Positions 54,823 to 64,000 of a stretch of 64,000 nucleotides of DNA are shown in pieces. The notes beneath the pieces were generated by a model. It was not told the DNA's origin. It did not search any database and saw only the letters and a program-made list of their open reading frames with translations. Origin of the DNA: Tilletia caries (lineage: Eukaryota; Basidiomycota; Exobasidiomycetes; Tilletiales; Tilletiaceae); NCBI GenBank assembly GCA_032718865.1, contig JALUTQ010000032.1, forward strand, positions 992,001-1,056,000. The letters run 5' to 3'. How positions within the stretch are numbered: position 1 is the first letter of the stretch; each line of letters starts with the position of its first letter. The translations under genes were made by a program, and so were the position numbers.

Positions 54823-57800
54823 TCAGAAGCCCGCCACCTGTCGCACGACGGTGACCAAGGGCGGGACCGCGGCGCAGATGAGCAGGAGGGCGCCGAAGAT
54901 GACGAAGGAGAGGGAGGCGACTGCCATGACTTTGGGACGGGCGATCAGACTTGATGCACCGATCGCACCGGACGTCGCTCCGAATGTGGCGCCAACGATG
55001 AAGTGATCGTCCATACTGACGCGCATCAACTTGAAGAAGGGCTCTTTCAAGATGGCAGCGACCTGAGAGTGAGTGGGATTAGGAGATGTCAGCGAATGAT
55101 TCCAGGGAACGAGCGGGCTTCAATATCAACTCACGATTCCAGTGATGACGACAAGAATGACCACGATGTTCTCGTCACCGCCCAACGTGCTGTTGAGCTC
55201 GATGGCCAAGGGAGTCGACATAAAGCGAGCGGCAAACGCCAGACTTCGTGATCGGTCCAGGGTGATCAGGTGGGCAAAGCCCGGCCAGGCGAAGAGGGAG
55301 AGCGCAGCACAGGGCACGAGGACGCAGAGTAGCTTGAAGAAGGATTCCCTCAGCTCGGCTCGGTAGCGGTAGCATGGAACCGCACTGCTCATCGATTGGT
55401 GGAAGAGAAAGGGCTAGTCAGTCACCAGTATGAGAGTCAAAGGCCAACCACAAATACTCACAGTGCAACAATGCCAGCGTCCAGGGTGGAGATCAGGAAG
55501 TCGCCCGCACCAGGAACCGGGCCCGAGTATCCGCCAATCTTCCAAATGTCGTAGTACTTCTCCCCGACCTGGTACGAGCCCAAGAGCGTCTCCTTCAAGC
55601 CGTTTCCCTTCATCGCAGCCAGCGCCCAAATGACGAGCACAGTAAGCACCGAGGTCGTCAAGATCGGGTGGGCGAACCTTCGGATCTTGGGGGGAACGAC
55701 CGTGATGGCGCCGATGAAGATGAGCAGGTTGAGGCCGAGGAACAGGGGCAGGGAGAAGTTGAGCACGAAGTAGAGTGGGAGTCCGATGATCACGAGTAAG
55801 GCGTAGATGGCGGGCGTGATGAGATCGCCGAACCAGTCCGACAATCGCTCCACCGCATCAGGCCCACAGGACATCGTAGACTCCGCAACCGAGTTATGTC
55901 GGCACCGGATCGAAGGAGTCGGCGTCTTCTCTCCATCATCATTATCATCATTCTTGCCCTCCTCGTCAATACCGCCGCTTGCGGTGGGTGACGACTCCGC
56001 CTTCAAGTTCAGCTTGCTCGACGTGTGCGACGGGATGATCGTGAGCGAGTTCCGTCTGGTGCCGGGTGCCGAGGGCGTGAAGATGGAGTTCCGTCTTGAG
56101 GCCTCGTCCGCACCGCCCGCCCGGACACTCGCAGCCGTCTCGAGTATGGGGTCGAAGGCGATGCGGGCTGAAGGAGCGGGAGCAGCAGGCGCAGGTGCTG
56201 CTGGCATGATCGTCTGAATCTGAGGAACGTCGGGCGAGGAGTAGTACATGTACTGGCCCCGTCCTTCTTCGATTATGGACGGTCTCCGTACCTCTGACAT
56301 TGCTGATGGTTGGGGGCTTCGGGGAGGGAATTGGTAGGCCTCTGCTGGCGCTGCGGGCGAATAGCTGGAGGGCGGGCTGCTCATTGACCGGACCTGCGCC
56401 AAGGTCTGGTTGGGTGGGAAAGCGGAGACCATCTCCTCAGTTTCGGGAGGAGTTTGGACCAGAGGATCCTCTGCTGTACTTGAGCCATCTAGAATGACAG
56501 GCTTTGCGACGTGGACACCCAGTACGGCGGAGCGTTGAGCGGAGAGAATCCTTGATCCTTCGGATCGCGTCCTCTTCATATGGGAGTGACGACGAGCGGG
56601 GTGTTGGAAGGTGCTGACGTCCGATTTCGGGGTACCCGACAGGAAACTGTTACCCCGGCTCATCTGTGCAACGGCCGGTCCCTCACCCTGTTGACGAGCC
56701 AGCTCGATGGCAACATGGCGATAGTGGGCGATCTCGTCCTCGGGCACTTGACTCAAGATCGGTTGAACAGGCCGCAGAGGTGCAAAGGCGACGAGACTGG
56801 TGGCGAAGAGGCCGGCGACGATGGGGGCATTCTTGACCCGCCCAGCGTCAGCCAAGCTCTTCTCGATGGAGTGTCCAAAGCCAAGACCAGAGCCTGCGAG
56901 ACTGTTCCTTCGCAAGTGCTCGAATTGCTTCTCGGCTTCCTTTGCTCGTGCTCGTCGGGGACCCATGCTGAAGATCCAATCGACAAACCTACAGAGGAAG
57001 ACGGGAAGGACGTAACCGAGGACCTGGGTGAGGAAGAAGTAGCCCGCAAGGATACCGATTTCGCGGCCGGGGATAACTTCACGGGCCGGGATCATGATGA
57101 ATGAAGGTGTGAACATGACACTCTGTGAATTATAAGAATTGAGTATGTGAAGCTCCGAATTGATGGAGGACCAGGGAGGATCAAACATACCATGTTTCGC
57201 AATAGGAAATCGGCCGGAGGAGCCAATGCGGCCATGAAAGGGTCCAAGAATCGTTTCCTTTGCCTCGAAGGCGTCGCTGTGGGTTCACCCTTTTCTGCCG
57301 CTTCCGGATCCTCCGACTTTGCATCTCTGCCTGGGAACTTGACGCTGAGGAAGTCGAGTGAAAGGAGCAGGATGAGGAAGACGATCATCGATATGACGGC
57401 GGCCGGGAAGCGGAGAGGCGTTTTGTCGATACCGATCTTGATGGCCCATACGACGACAAGCATGAGCACGACGCCGACGGGAACATGCAACCATGTGATT
57501 AAGAGATGCGTCCTGTTCTTGCTCCAGGTCTGCAAGATAGATCACAAGATAGAAGATGAGATCCGGCCTCCAGTCCGAAATGCAAGGGGGTTCGAGGGGA
57601 GATGCTCACCAATTTGATGGCCGCGAAGACATCCTGAGGCCCGTGAATCCGATCGTTCTGGCACATTGGGCAATCTGCGTCGACCACAGATCCCTTTCGG
57701 GAGGCCTCGCCGGGGGCAGCATAGGATATGGACTGCGTGCGAGTGCGGTCGCCCAATGTGAGGCCGGTGCTGGTTTGCTTGACATGTTTAGAACTGGCGA

Positions 57801-57906
57801 CCGTCGACGCGGACGCTGTTGATAAATCGGTATTTGTCGACGTGATCCGTTCGGGTGCTTCTGCGACGCTCGAGACCGAGGAGGGGGATGGTGGAAGGCG
57901 AGCCAT
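54823..57906 (-). CDS. LrgA/LrgB-like (CidA/CidB-type) multi-pass membrane protein
   Basis: Five exons (57906-57610, 57529-57191, 57122-55462, 55387-55135, 55062-54823) give 929 aa. The N-terminal half has helices resembling LrgA (LHVPVGVVLMLVVVWAI, FPAAVISMIVFLILLLSLDF, EIGILAGYFFLTQVLGYVLP). A cytosolic Ser/Pro/Arg-rich insert of about 350 residues follows. The C-terminal half has LrgB-type segments: LGLNLLIFIGAITVVP, FMSTPLAIELNSTLGGD, IVVILVVITGIVAAIL and VGATFGATSGAIGASSLI. The latter, with its Gly-rich turn, is highly typical of LrgB. The A-then-B fusion order is that of plant PLGG1, a plastid glycolate/glycerate transporter; bacterial LrgAB affects murein hydrolase export and pyruvate uptake. 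A small organic acid may be transported, but that is inference. An in-frame stop at 55445 is avoided by the GTGAGT donor just upstream of it. Confidence 0.88.
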
Positions 57907-60651
57907 AGTTTTCGAAATATATAATGTCTAGACGGGGGTTGACCTTCAAAATTAGACACGATGCCTCGGCTTGAGTTGGGCGAGGGCAGGGAGTCGATAG
58001 TAGTAGACGACAGAAGATGCGTGATGTCGAACGAGGGGAGATGTCTTGAAACAACTTGCAGGTTCCTACTTATAGGAGAGGCAACCCGCAGAACCCTCGA
58101 AGGCCTGGACGCTTGAGCTTCGAGCTCGAGGCTTGGCACCTAGGAACACAAGGTCCGAAGATGAAGTGTGCGTGGCACGGCTCGCAAGTCGCACGAGGGG
58201 AACAGATAGAGCCCAGCGCGTGTGATTTGTTTATATCGTTGCCGACGGGAGTCGTCAGCTAATTTGCCCTGACTTCCCGCGCTTCGTCTTGAGTTTAGGC
58301 GGTCAATATGAAAATAGGGAGGTAGATGGGCAGATGTGGCGTTCGGAAGTGCCTCTTGGGTTTCTTGTGGGAGGCAGGTCGGGGGCGGGCGAGGAGAGAT
58401 AGAAACGAGTGGCTGCTGGAACCAGCCAGTAAGTTCAATCAAAATGTGCAGCAGGTTGCGGTGAATGAATGATCAGAGAGTGGGAAAGGGTGAAGGCCAG
58501 ATAGAGCGCTCGCGCTTGCCTGCTGTAAAACAAGAGGGTGATGCGGTGATGACTGACTGTCAATTGCAATCCAAGACGGTGACAGGAAGCAAGGAGAATT
58601 GTGAAATGTCAAATGATCGCATCACTAGCGCTGGCCAAGGTCTTGGGAACCATTATTTCGCAATTGCTGGGCGGTGGGCCCCCGGTCCTGGCTCCTGGGG
58701 GGCTGGGTTCTGTAGTGAGTCTTCACTCATCTTCACTCTGGGTCGGGGGAGAACCTCCAGCGCTAAGATAAGACCTCTACATCCGTTCCCCAGCATCAAT
58801 AAGATGGTGACGCTTCGGCCTGCGGAGAGTTTAGGCGCGACACAAAGAGGTTAGCGATTAGCACAACTTACCGCCCTCTCAGTATCTCAGTGCGAGGCGT
58901 GCGCAGTGCACGCATTTGTCAGGAGGTGAACGCGATGATGCATGATGTCTTCGCACCTGGGATTGGGAAGTTGGGATCCCGGTCTCGTCGAGTTACTCAT
59001 TATTGGATGTCGTGCCATGTTGAAAATGATCAACGTTTAGATGTTCTTGGCTCCACGGATCTCTTGGCGTCCCCTCACACAGCCACGCCAAACGCCAATC
59101 GCCAAACCCTTTTTGACTTCCCGTTGCAGATCAAACCGGACATACACGGCGGTCGGCGACACGACGACATCCCAAGAGCCCAAGACCGAAGACGGTTGGC
59201 ATCGTCTGCCCTCGCTCATATCGTCGCTGTCAATTCTTGTTTGCTGTTGATAAGATAAGCTGGTGCCAGTTTGCCAAGACATTTTGCACACCACACATCA
59301 ACGACATATTATGCACATGCTGGCACCGAAACGCTTCCGAAGAACTCACCTATGAAGTGACGACAGCGGACAGCGGAGACCTCGACTTGCTTCGTCCGCG
59401 GCGCTGCGGACTGCGGACCGCGGACCGAAGTCGTTTCGAAAAAGGAAATCAGGCGATGTGCACAGCGCAGGCCGCAGTTGCGTTGGGCAGTGCTCTCGTG
59501 ACGTGTGTGTGGCGGGTGAGCTTGTACGGGCCACAGCCCACGGAGTCACGGCCGACAGGCAGCATCTACGACTCTAGCCTCTGGGAGGGTCATCGTCTCC
59601 CAAATCCCAGGAGAGGTCAAAGTTGACCGCTGGTTCATGCTTCATACCTTCATGGCTGAGCGTCGAGGAATGAGGATCCATCATCAATATTCGGCATGAA
59701 CAATATCCTCGTAAAGCATGCCGCACAGAAGCCTTCCCGCTTCGCCGCCGGGAAGGGCGGGTGGCGGGTACCTGCGGCTGGGCTGAGCGAAGGCGCACTA
59801 CTACTTGGTTGCCTGCAATCGGCCATCTCCTCCGCTATCTAATCCGCTCACGTTGATCACCGCCCTATTCTTGCACATATCAGTCTGCTGTCTGACTGCT
59901 GACCTCTCCTTCAGTCTTTCCCCTCCCACTTCCTGATTCTGATTTCCAAGCAGCGATGCATCGTCACCACGTTTCTTCTGTCCGCCGGGGCGCCCTCCCC
60001 CAGTTTCCGTCCAACAGTGTCCGGGTTCCGCCGTCCGCTCGTCCAGGCCTTTTGTAGAGCTATCTATGGCCGACAAGGTCTGCACGTGTGTGGTCGGCCA
60101 ACAACGCGAATATGTCACTGTTCCCCCTCAGGCCTCAGTCTGCAGCGCCGACCGGCCGTCGCGAGCAAGCAGCGCCTTGGCAAGGAATTTCGAGAACAGG
60201 CGCCTCTCCTTCGCAAGATAAATGCCGATGTCTATCATCCGCCTGGGGCACACCTGCCTGGTGGTGCCTCGCAACGTCCTACTGGTGCCCTGCAACGTTT
60301 CGCTTTCGATACTCAGTCTCTTGCACGCTCGGTAGCGAAGAGTTGATGCCCCGTCGGTAGGCTCTGTTGGATGAGCCGCAGAGAAGGTATGGTGCTCCCA
60401 TGGAACCCCACATAAGCCTTACTCCCCTTGTCTCGAAGCTCTCTTATGGCTGTCTATCTGTCGCTGTTTTTGTCCACCTTCCATGTCACTACTGAACGTC
60501 TACCGGCCGAAGTGCCACGTAGCCCGCAAGAACGTTTGCTTTTTTTTTTGGTATGGTCATTACAGCAGTCTGTCAGATGGGGTAAAACAGGAACCACGTC
60601 GAAGGAAGAAGAAGAGAAGGTGTTCAAGCCAAAAAGTCATCTTCATCCCTT
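57907..60651. other. Long intergenic region, about 2.7 kb, no gene recognised
   Basis: This is the largest gene-free stretch. It lies upstream of the LrgAB-like gene and at the 3' side of eEF1B-gamma. Short frames on both strands lack conserved motifs, codon bias or splice pairs. No rRNA or tRNA was recognised. It may hold an unrecognised non-coding RNA or a worn repeat. Confidence 0.5.
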
Positions 60652-62570
60652 TTACTTGAGGACCTTGCCGTCAGCCCAGGCCTTGCCGTCAACGCTGACC
60701 TCCCAAGCACAGAAGTCCTCCCACAGCTTCTTGTCAGACTCCTTGGTGGGGTCCAGAGACGTTACGTTGTAAGAGTCGATGTCGGGTGCAACGCCGAGCA
60801 CGGGCTTCCAGTCGTTACCGCGGCAGAGCGCGACACCGGAGATGATCGAGTTGTTGGCCTCACCAAAGACACCGGCGGTGCCGAAGACGTACTTCCGGCT
60901 CGCCTCGAGGCGGTTGAAGAAGCCGCCGATCTGGTTTGCGCTCTGTTTAGGAATGATACAGTATGCGTGAGTGATAAAGGCGAGATCATTGTGCGAGAAA
61001 GAACGGCTCGACTGACCATGAAGATTTGAGTAAGCTCTTCGTTGTACTTGAAGTCGAACTTCCACAAGGACCAGCCTTGGGCTGAGTGGCAACAAATGTG
61101 GAATCCAATGAGTCAGCTCATGTGTCGTCTTAATCGCACTTTCTCATTATTTCTGCTCACCGTCAAAGTTCTCCCAGAACCAGGGGAGAGCCTCCTTGCG
61201 AGTGTCCTTGTTGGAGTACTGGCGCTTCCACTCGTCAAGAATGAAAGGAGACTTGGGCAAGTCGTCGAGGGGGTTCTTCTGCTTGGGCTCCTCGGGCACA
61301 AGGGGTTCGTCATCGTCATCGTCGTCAGCGGCTGCCTTGGGCTTCTTCTCCTTCTTGGCAGCGGGAGCGGCAGCAGCGGCGGGGGCAGCAGCCTTGGGCT
61401 TCTCCTCCTTCTTAGGTGCACACTTGATGGTCTGCTCGGCGAGCTTGAGGTCCTTGGTGAAGACGTCACCAAAGTTGGCCTGGTTAATGACAGTGTTGAA
61501 GTATCGGAGGGTGTTGGGGTACTTAGACCGGATCTCGGGGCCGAGCATGTTTACGAAAGCCATCCGGAGGGTGGAGGCAACAGCGATGTCGGCAAGGGTG
61601 ATGCGGTGGCCAACGAGGAATGTTGTAGTGTGAAGAGTCTTCTCGAGGTGGGTGAGAGCGCGGTCCAGCTTCTCGAAAGCGTTTGTTTCCGCCTGTATGC
61701 GATTGCAAACATGAGAGATGTTAGGCCCGATGTGAGGTAAGAGCAAATCGAGAAAACTTACAGGCTTGAAGTATGGGCCATTTGTTGCCATGACGAACAG
61801 TACTACGCCGGCGTTGAAGATCTCGTCGTCGGCCCAGTCGAGCCACTTGTCAACTTGGGCAGCGCTCTTCGCATCAGTACCGAGGAGCTTAGCGTTGTCC
61901 GAGATGCCGGCGACTGGAATGTTGGAGCAAAGCAAAGCAGAGGTCAGTGACCAACGCTATCGGACGCAGGAAGATGTGATTGATGGCCCCGGTCGCAGTG
62001 GACGTGACGGTGTATGCACGCGCGTCCAGGTCCTCTCCCAAGGAAACAAATCAGCGCATTATGCCGGTAGAAGCGTCGACAGGGGTGTTAAGACAGGGAT
62101 AACTGTATAAGTGTAATCTCATCCTTTTGAATCCTTGGGAGGGGAGGGCCTTGTGCGGTCTGCGAGAACTGGGAATTCTGGCTGGTGTGGGCCACAGTTC
62201 CCATGCGTTTGCACACGCGTGCATGCATATCGTTTGCGGTGCGGGATGTGATCAGACTTACTGTAGCGAGCGATGGCACGGCCCTCAGAGAGGGTGAAGC
62301 CGTCAGGACCCTCGAAGGCGGGGCTGGGGAAGCACACAGAAGGGGTGAGCATGGGCCAAGCAGAGACCAAGTTTAGAGACTCAAAAAAAGGTGCGTGACT
62401 CACATCTTGCCGTATGGGAACTTCTGAACGAACTCGGGGTTCTTGGTCTCGCCCTTCATGGGGTTGACCTCCGAGAACTGCAGCTCAAGGCCGGCATACT
62501 TTGCAGTGGCCAGGGCGGTGAAGGTCTTGGACTGGAAGGCGGCGCCGTAGAGGGTACCGATGGAAGCCAT
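60652..62570 (-). CDS. Translation elongation factor 1B subunit gamma (eEF1B-gamma)
   Basis: Six exons (62570-62404, 62323-62262, 61913-61762, 61692-61161, 61081-61017, 60942-60652) give 422 aa. The N-terminal glutathione-S-transferase-like domain runs from SIGTLYGAAFQSKTF through KIPAFEGPDGFTLSEGRAIARYIA to TTTFLVGHRITLADIAVASTLR. A Lys/Ala then Asp-rich hinge (KKEEKPKAAA, DDDDDDEPLVPEEP) follows. The C-terminal EF1G domain has NPLDDLPKSPFILDEWKRQYSN, GWSLWKFDFKYNEELT, NQIGGFFNRLEASRKYVFG and SIISGVALCRG. The protein scaffolds the eEF1B guanine-nucleotide exchange complex for eEF1A; yeast homologues are TEF3/CAM1. The intron at 60943-61016 uses a GTCAGT donor. It is divergent from the cyclic phosphodiesterase gene. 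Confidence 0.96.
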
Positions 62571-62928
62571 GATGTATCTGTGCGCGAGAAACAGGGAGAC
62601 GATGAGCTCTCTCCCATGTGACCTACAGCCCGCGCTCCCATGACTGGGCGATGCTCACCAAGTATATCACAGAGGGAGGTGGGTATGTATGGAAGGAGAG
62701 TGTGGGCGTGGTGGAAGGACGGGAGAGACGTGCGCACTGTTGAAGAAAGAAGAACTTGGAACAAAAGTGGAGAACGCTCGACAGACTCTCGACAAGCACA
62801 GACCACGTCACGTGCGGAGACCTGTAAAAGCACACGTCGGTGCATAACGAGACGCCTTTCTCTGACGCGCTGTCATACTTCCACTGAGCCTTCTGATCCC
62901 CGTCCTCAATCGCACATGAGAATCTGAC
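62571..62928. other. Divergent promoter of eEF1B-gamma and the cyclic phosphodiesterase
   Basis: 358 bp between start codons, C/T-rich on minus near 62700. TATA-like ATATAC lies near 62663 on plus. No coding content. Confidence 0.5.
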
Positions 62929-63730
62929 ATGGGTGAGCATCGATAAGACCTTGCTTTTCTCTCCGTTAGACTTCCTTCACTGAGCTGAGGTCAAGGGGGA
63001 CCGATCTACAGCCCGCCCAATTGATTCCAAGCATTCATCCTTCGCAGGTTTCGCACTCTGGCTCGTACCCGCCTCCTCCCAGACACCCGTCATCAAAGCG
63101 GTACAAGCACGACTTCGAGAGTCCCACCCAACCACGCCCATATTTGAGCCCCACGTCACCCTTCTTTCCGGATTCGACGAGGCGGATTCAAAGAAAGGCG
63201 TCGAGCAGATCTGGGAGATCACGAAGAAGGAAGTTTTGGAATGGGGCAAGAGTCGGAGTTCAGGCTCACTAGATGTGAAGCTTGAGGATGTCACCACCAG
63301 GAATATGTTCTTCCAGGTGAGCTTCCCCGTCCTTTCCTTACCGTCAACCACATCAGTCGGCATCGTTTACCCTAGATCTCCGGGCTCCATCTCTCTCTCT
63401 CCGCAGTGCATCCTCGCATCCCTTCACAAGGACGAGAGACTCATGGCACTCAACCTCCGCCTCCGCAAAGCATTCAACCTCGACCATTCCCAACCGGCCT
63501 ACTTCCCCCACCTGAGTCTTCTGTACGGAAACCTGACTCCCGAAGAGATTCAGAACACCATCAAGACTCTCACCGACGAAGGTGTGATTGAGCGGAAAGA
63601 TTCCGGCGTGGCTATCGGCGCAGGGAAGGACGGTGACAAGTTCGACGCATTGTTGCTTTTCAGCGTCGAGCTGTGGGACTGCGAGGGCAAGCCTGAGGAG
63701 TGGAAGCAGGTCCACAGCCTCACTCTGTAA
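62929..63730 (+). CDS. 2',3'-cyclic-nucleotide phosphodiesterase (CPDase, 2H superfamily)
   Basis: Three exons (62929-62932, 63048-63316, 63407-63730) give 198 aa. Two H-x-[TS]-x motifs mark the 2H phosphoesterase active site: H37-x-T39 (EPHVTLLSG) and H126-x-S128 (FPHLSLLYG). The start FALWLVPASS and the spacing between the motifs match fungal and plant cyclic phosphodiesterases (yeast Cpd1), which open ADP-ribose 1'',2''-cyclic phosphate, a by-product of tRNA splicing. The first coding exon is only ATGG (4 nt), followed by GTGAGC; no other in-frame start lies upstream of exon 2 before a splice site. The stop is TAA at 63728-63730. Confidence 0.9.
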
Positions 63731-64000
63731 ACAGTGGACGAATAGCACACCCTCCCTCACTCCTCCATTCGATGCAGAACTCAAGAAGAATGCCAGTGTG
63801 TTCCAATAGTATTGAGCATTTGAATGATTATTAGAGAGATACAAGAGAACGTAGTCCTCGGGGTTTCGCAACATGATATGTATGTACAGTTGTGTTCGCT
63901 GGTTTCCCTTCCCTTTGCTTGATGCCCGTGATCTCGACCCGTAGCCAGAGAAAGAATGAGTATGGTTGCGGACTGAAATACGTGAGCTGACGGCGTATAT

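Overview
The window comes from a fungal nuclear genome, most likely a basidiomycete and possibly of the smut lineage (Ustilaginomycotina). It is moderately GC-rich, with short GT-AG introns (mostly 60-135 nt) in nearly every gene and genes on both strands. Gene types include an SSK1 response regulator, a KIN4-type kinase and a Mei2-like RRM protein. It also carries a pogo transposon and a KDZ-type transposase gene, a family expanded in basidiomycetes. I cannot name a species.

Layout, left to right. (1) 1-1280: the 5' part of an uncharacterised gene on minus, with an in-frame TAG. (2) 3350-3971: a small secreted protein with a duplicated cysteine motif. (3) 5679-14294: a KIN4-type kinase and a NIPA-like Mg2+ transporter, both minus. 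(4) 14466-16489: a complete pogo-type DNA transposon with a frameshifted transposase, lying in the promoter shared by the transporter and OXA1. (5) 16724-27278: OXA1 (+), a Rab5/VPS21 GTPase (-), a Mei2-like RNA-binding protein (+) and an aldo-keto reductase (+). (6) 27.3-29.6 kb: a repeat-rich stretch with a long CT tract and a decayed importin-beta fragment. (7) 29672-38411: SSK1 and a DUF89 phosphatase, both minus. (8) 38889-44004: an Ala/Pro-rich unknown gene (+) converging on a KDZ-type transposase gene with SWIM and CxC-like clusters (-). (9) 44638-48769: an RBM26/27-type RNA-binding protein and SmF, both minus. (10) 49100-54239: a sucrose-transporter-like MFS protein and an SLC35F6-like protein, both plus. 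(11) 54823-57906: an LrgA/LrgB-like membrane protein (-). (12) 60652-63730: eEF1B-gamma (-) and a cyclic phosphodiesterase (+), divergent.

Most of this is housekeeping content: osmostress signalling, mitochondrial membrane-protein insertion, endosomal traffic, splicing, nuclear RNA surveillance and translation elongation. The accessory signals are the pogo insertion, the KDZ-type locus, the importin-beta relic and the secreted cysteine-repeat protein. Two patterns run through the window. One is extreme exon and intron architecture: coding exons of 4, 6, 20, 21 and 25 nt, and four stop-free introns whose length is a multiple of three. The other is a set of single-base frame breaks, most of them at homopolymers or GC-rich repeats; these may be consensus errors in the assembly or real lesions. 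All exon boundaries were read by eye from splice signals and frame continuity, not from transcripts.
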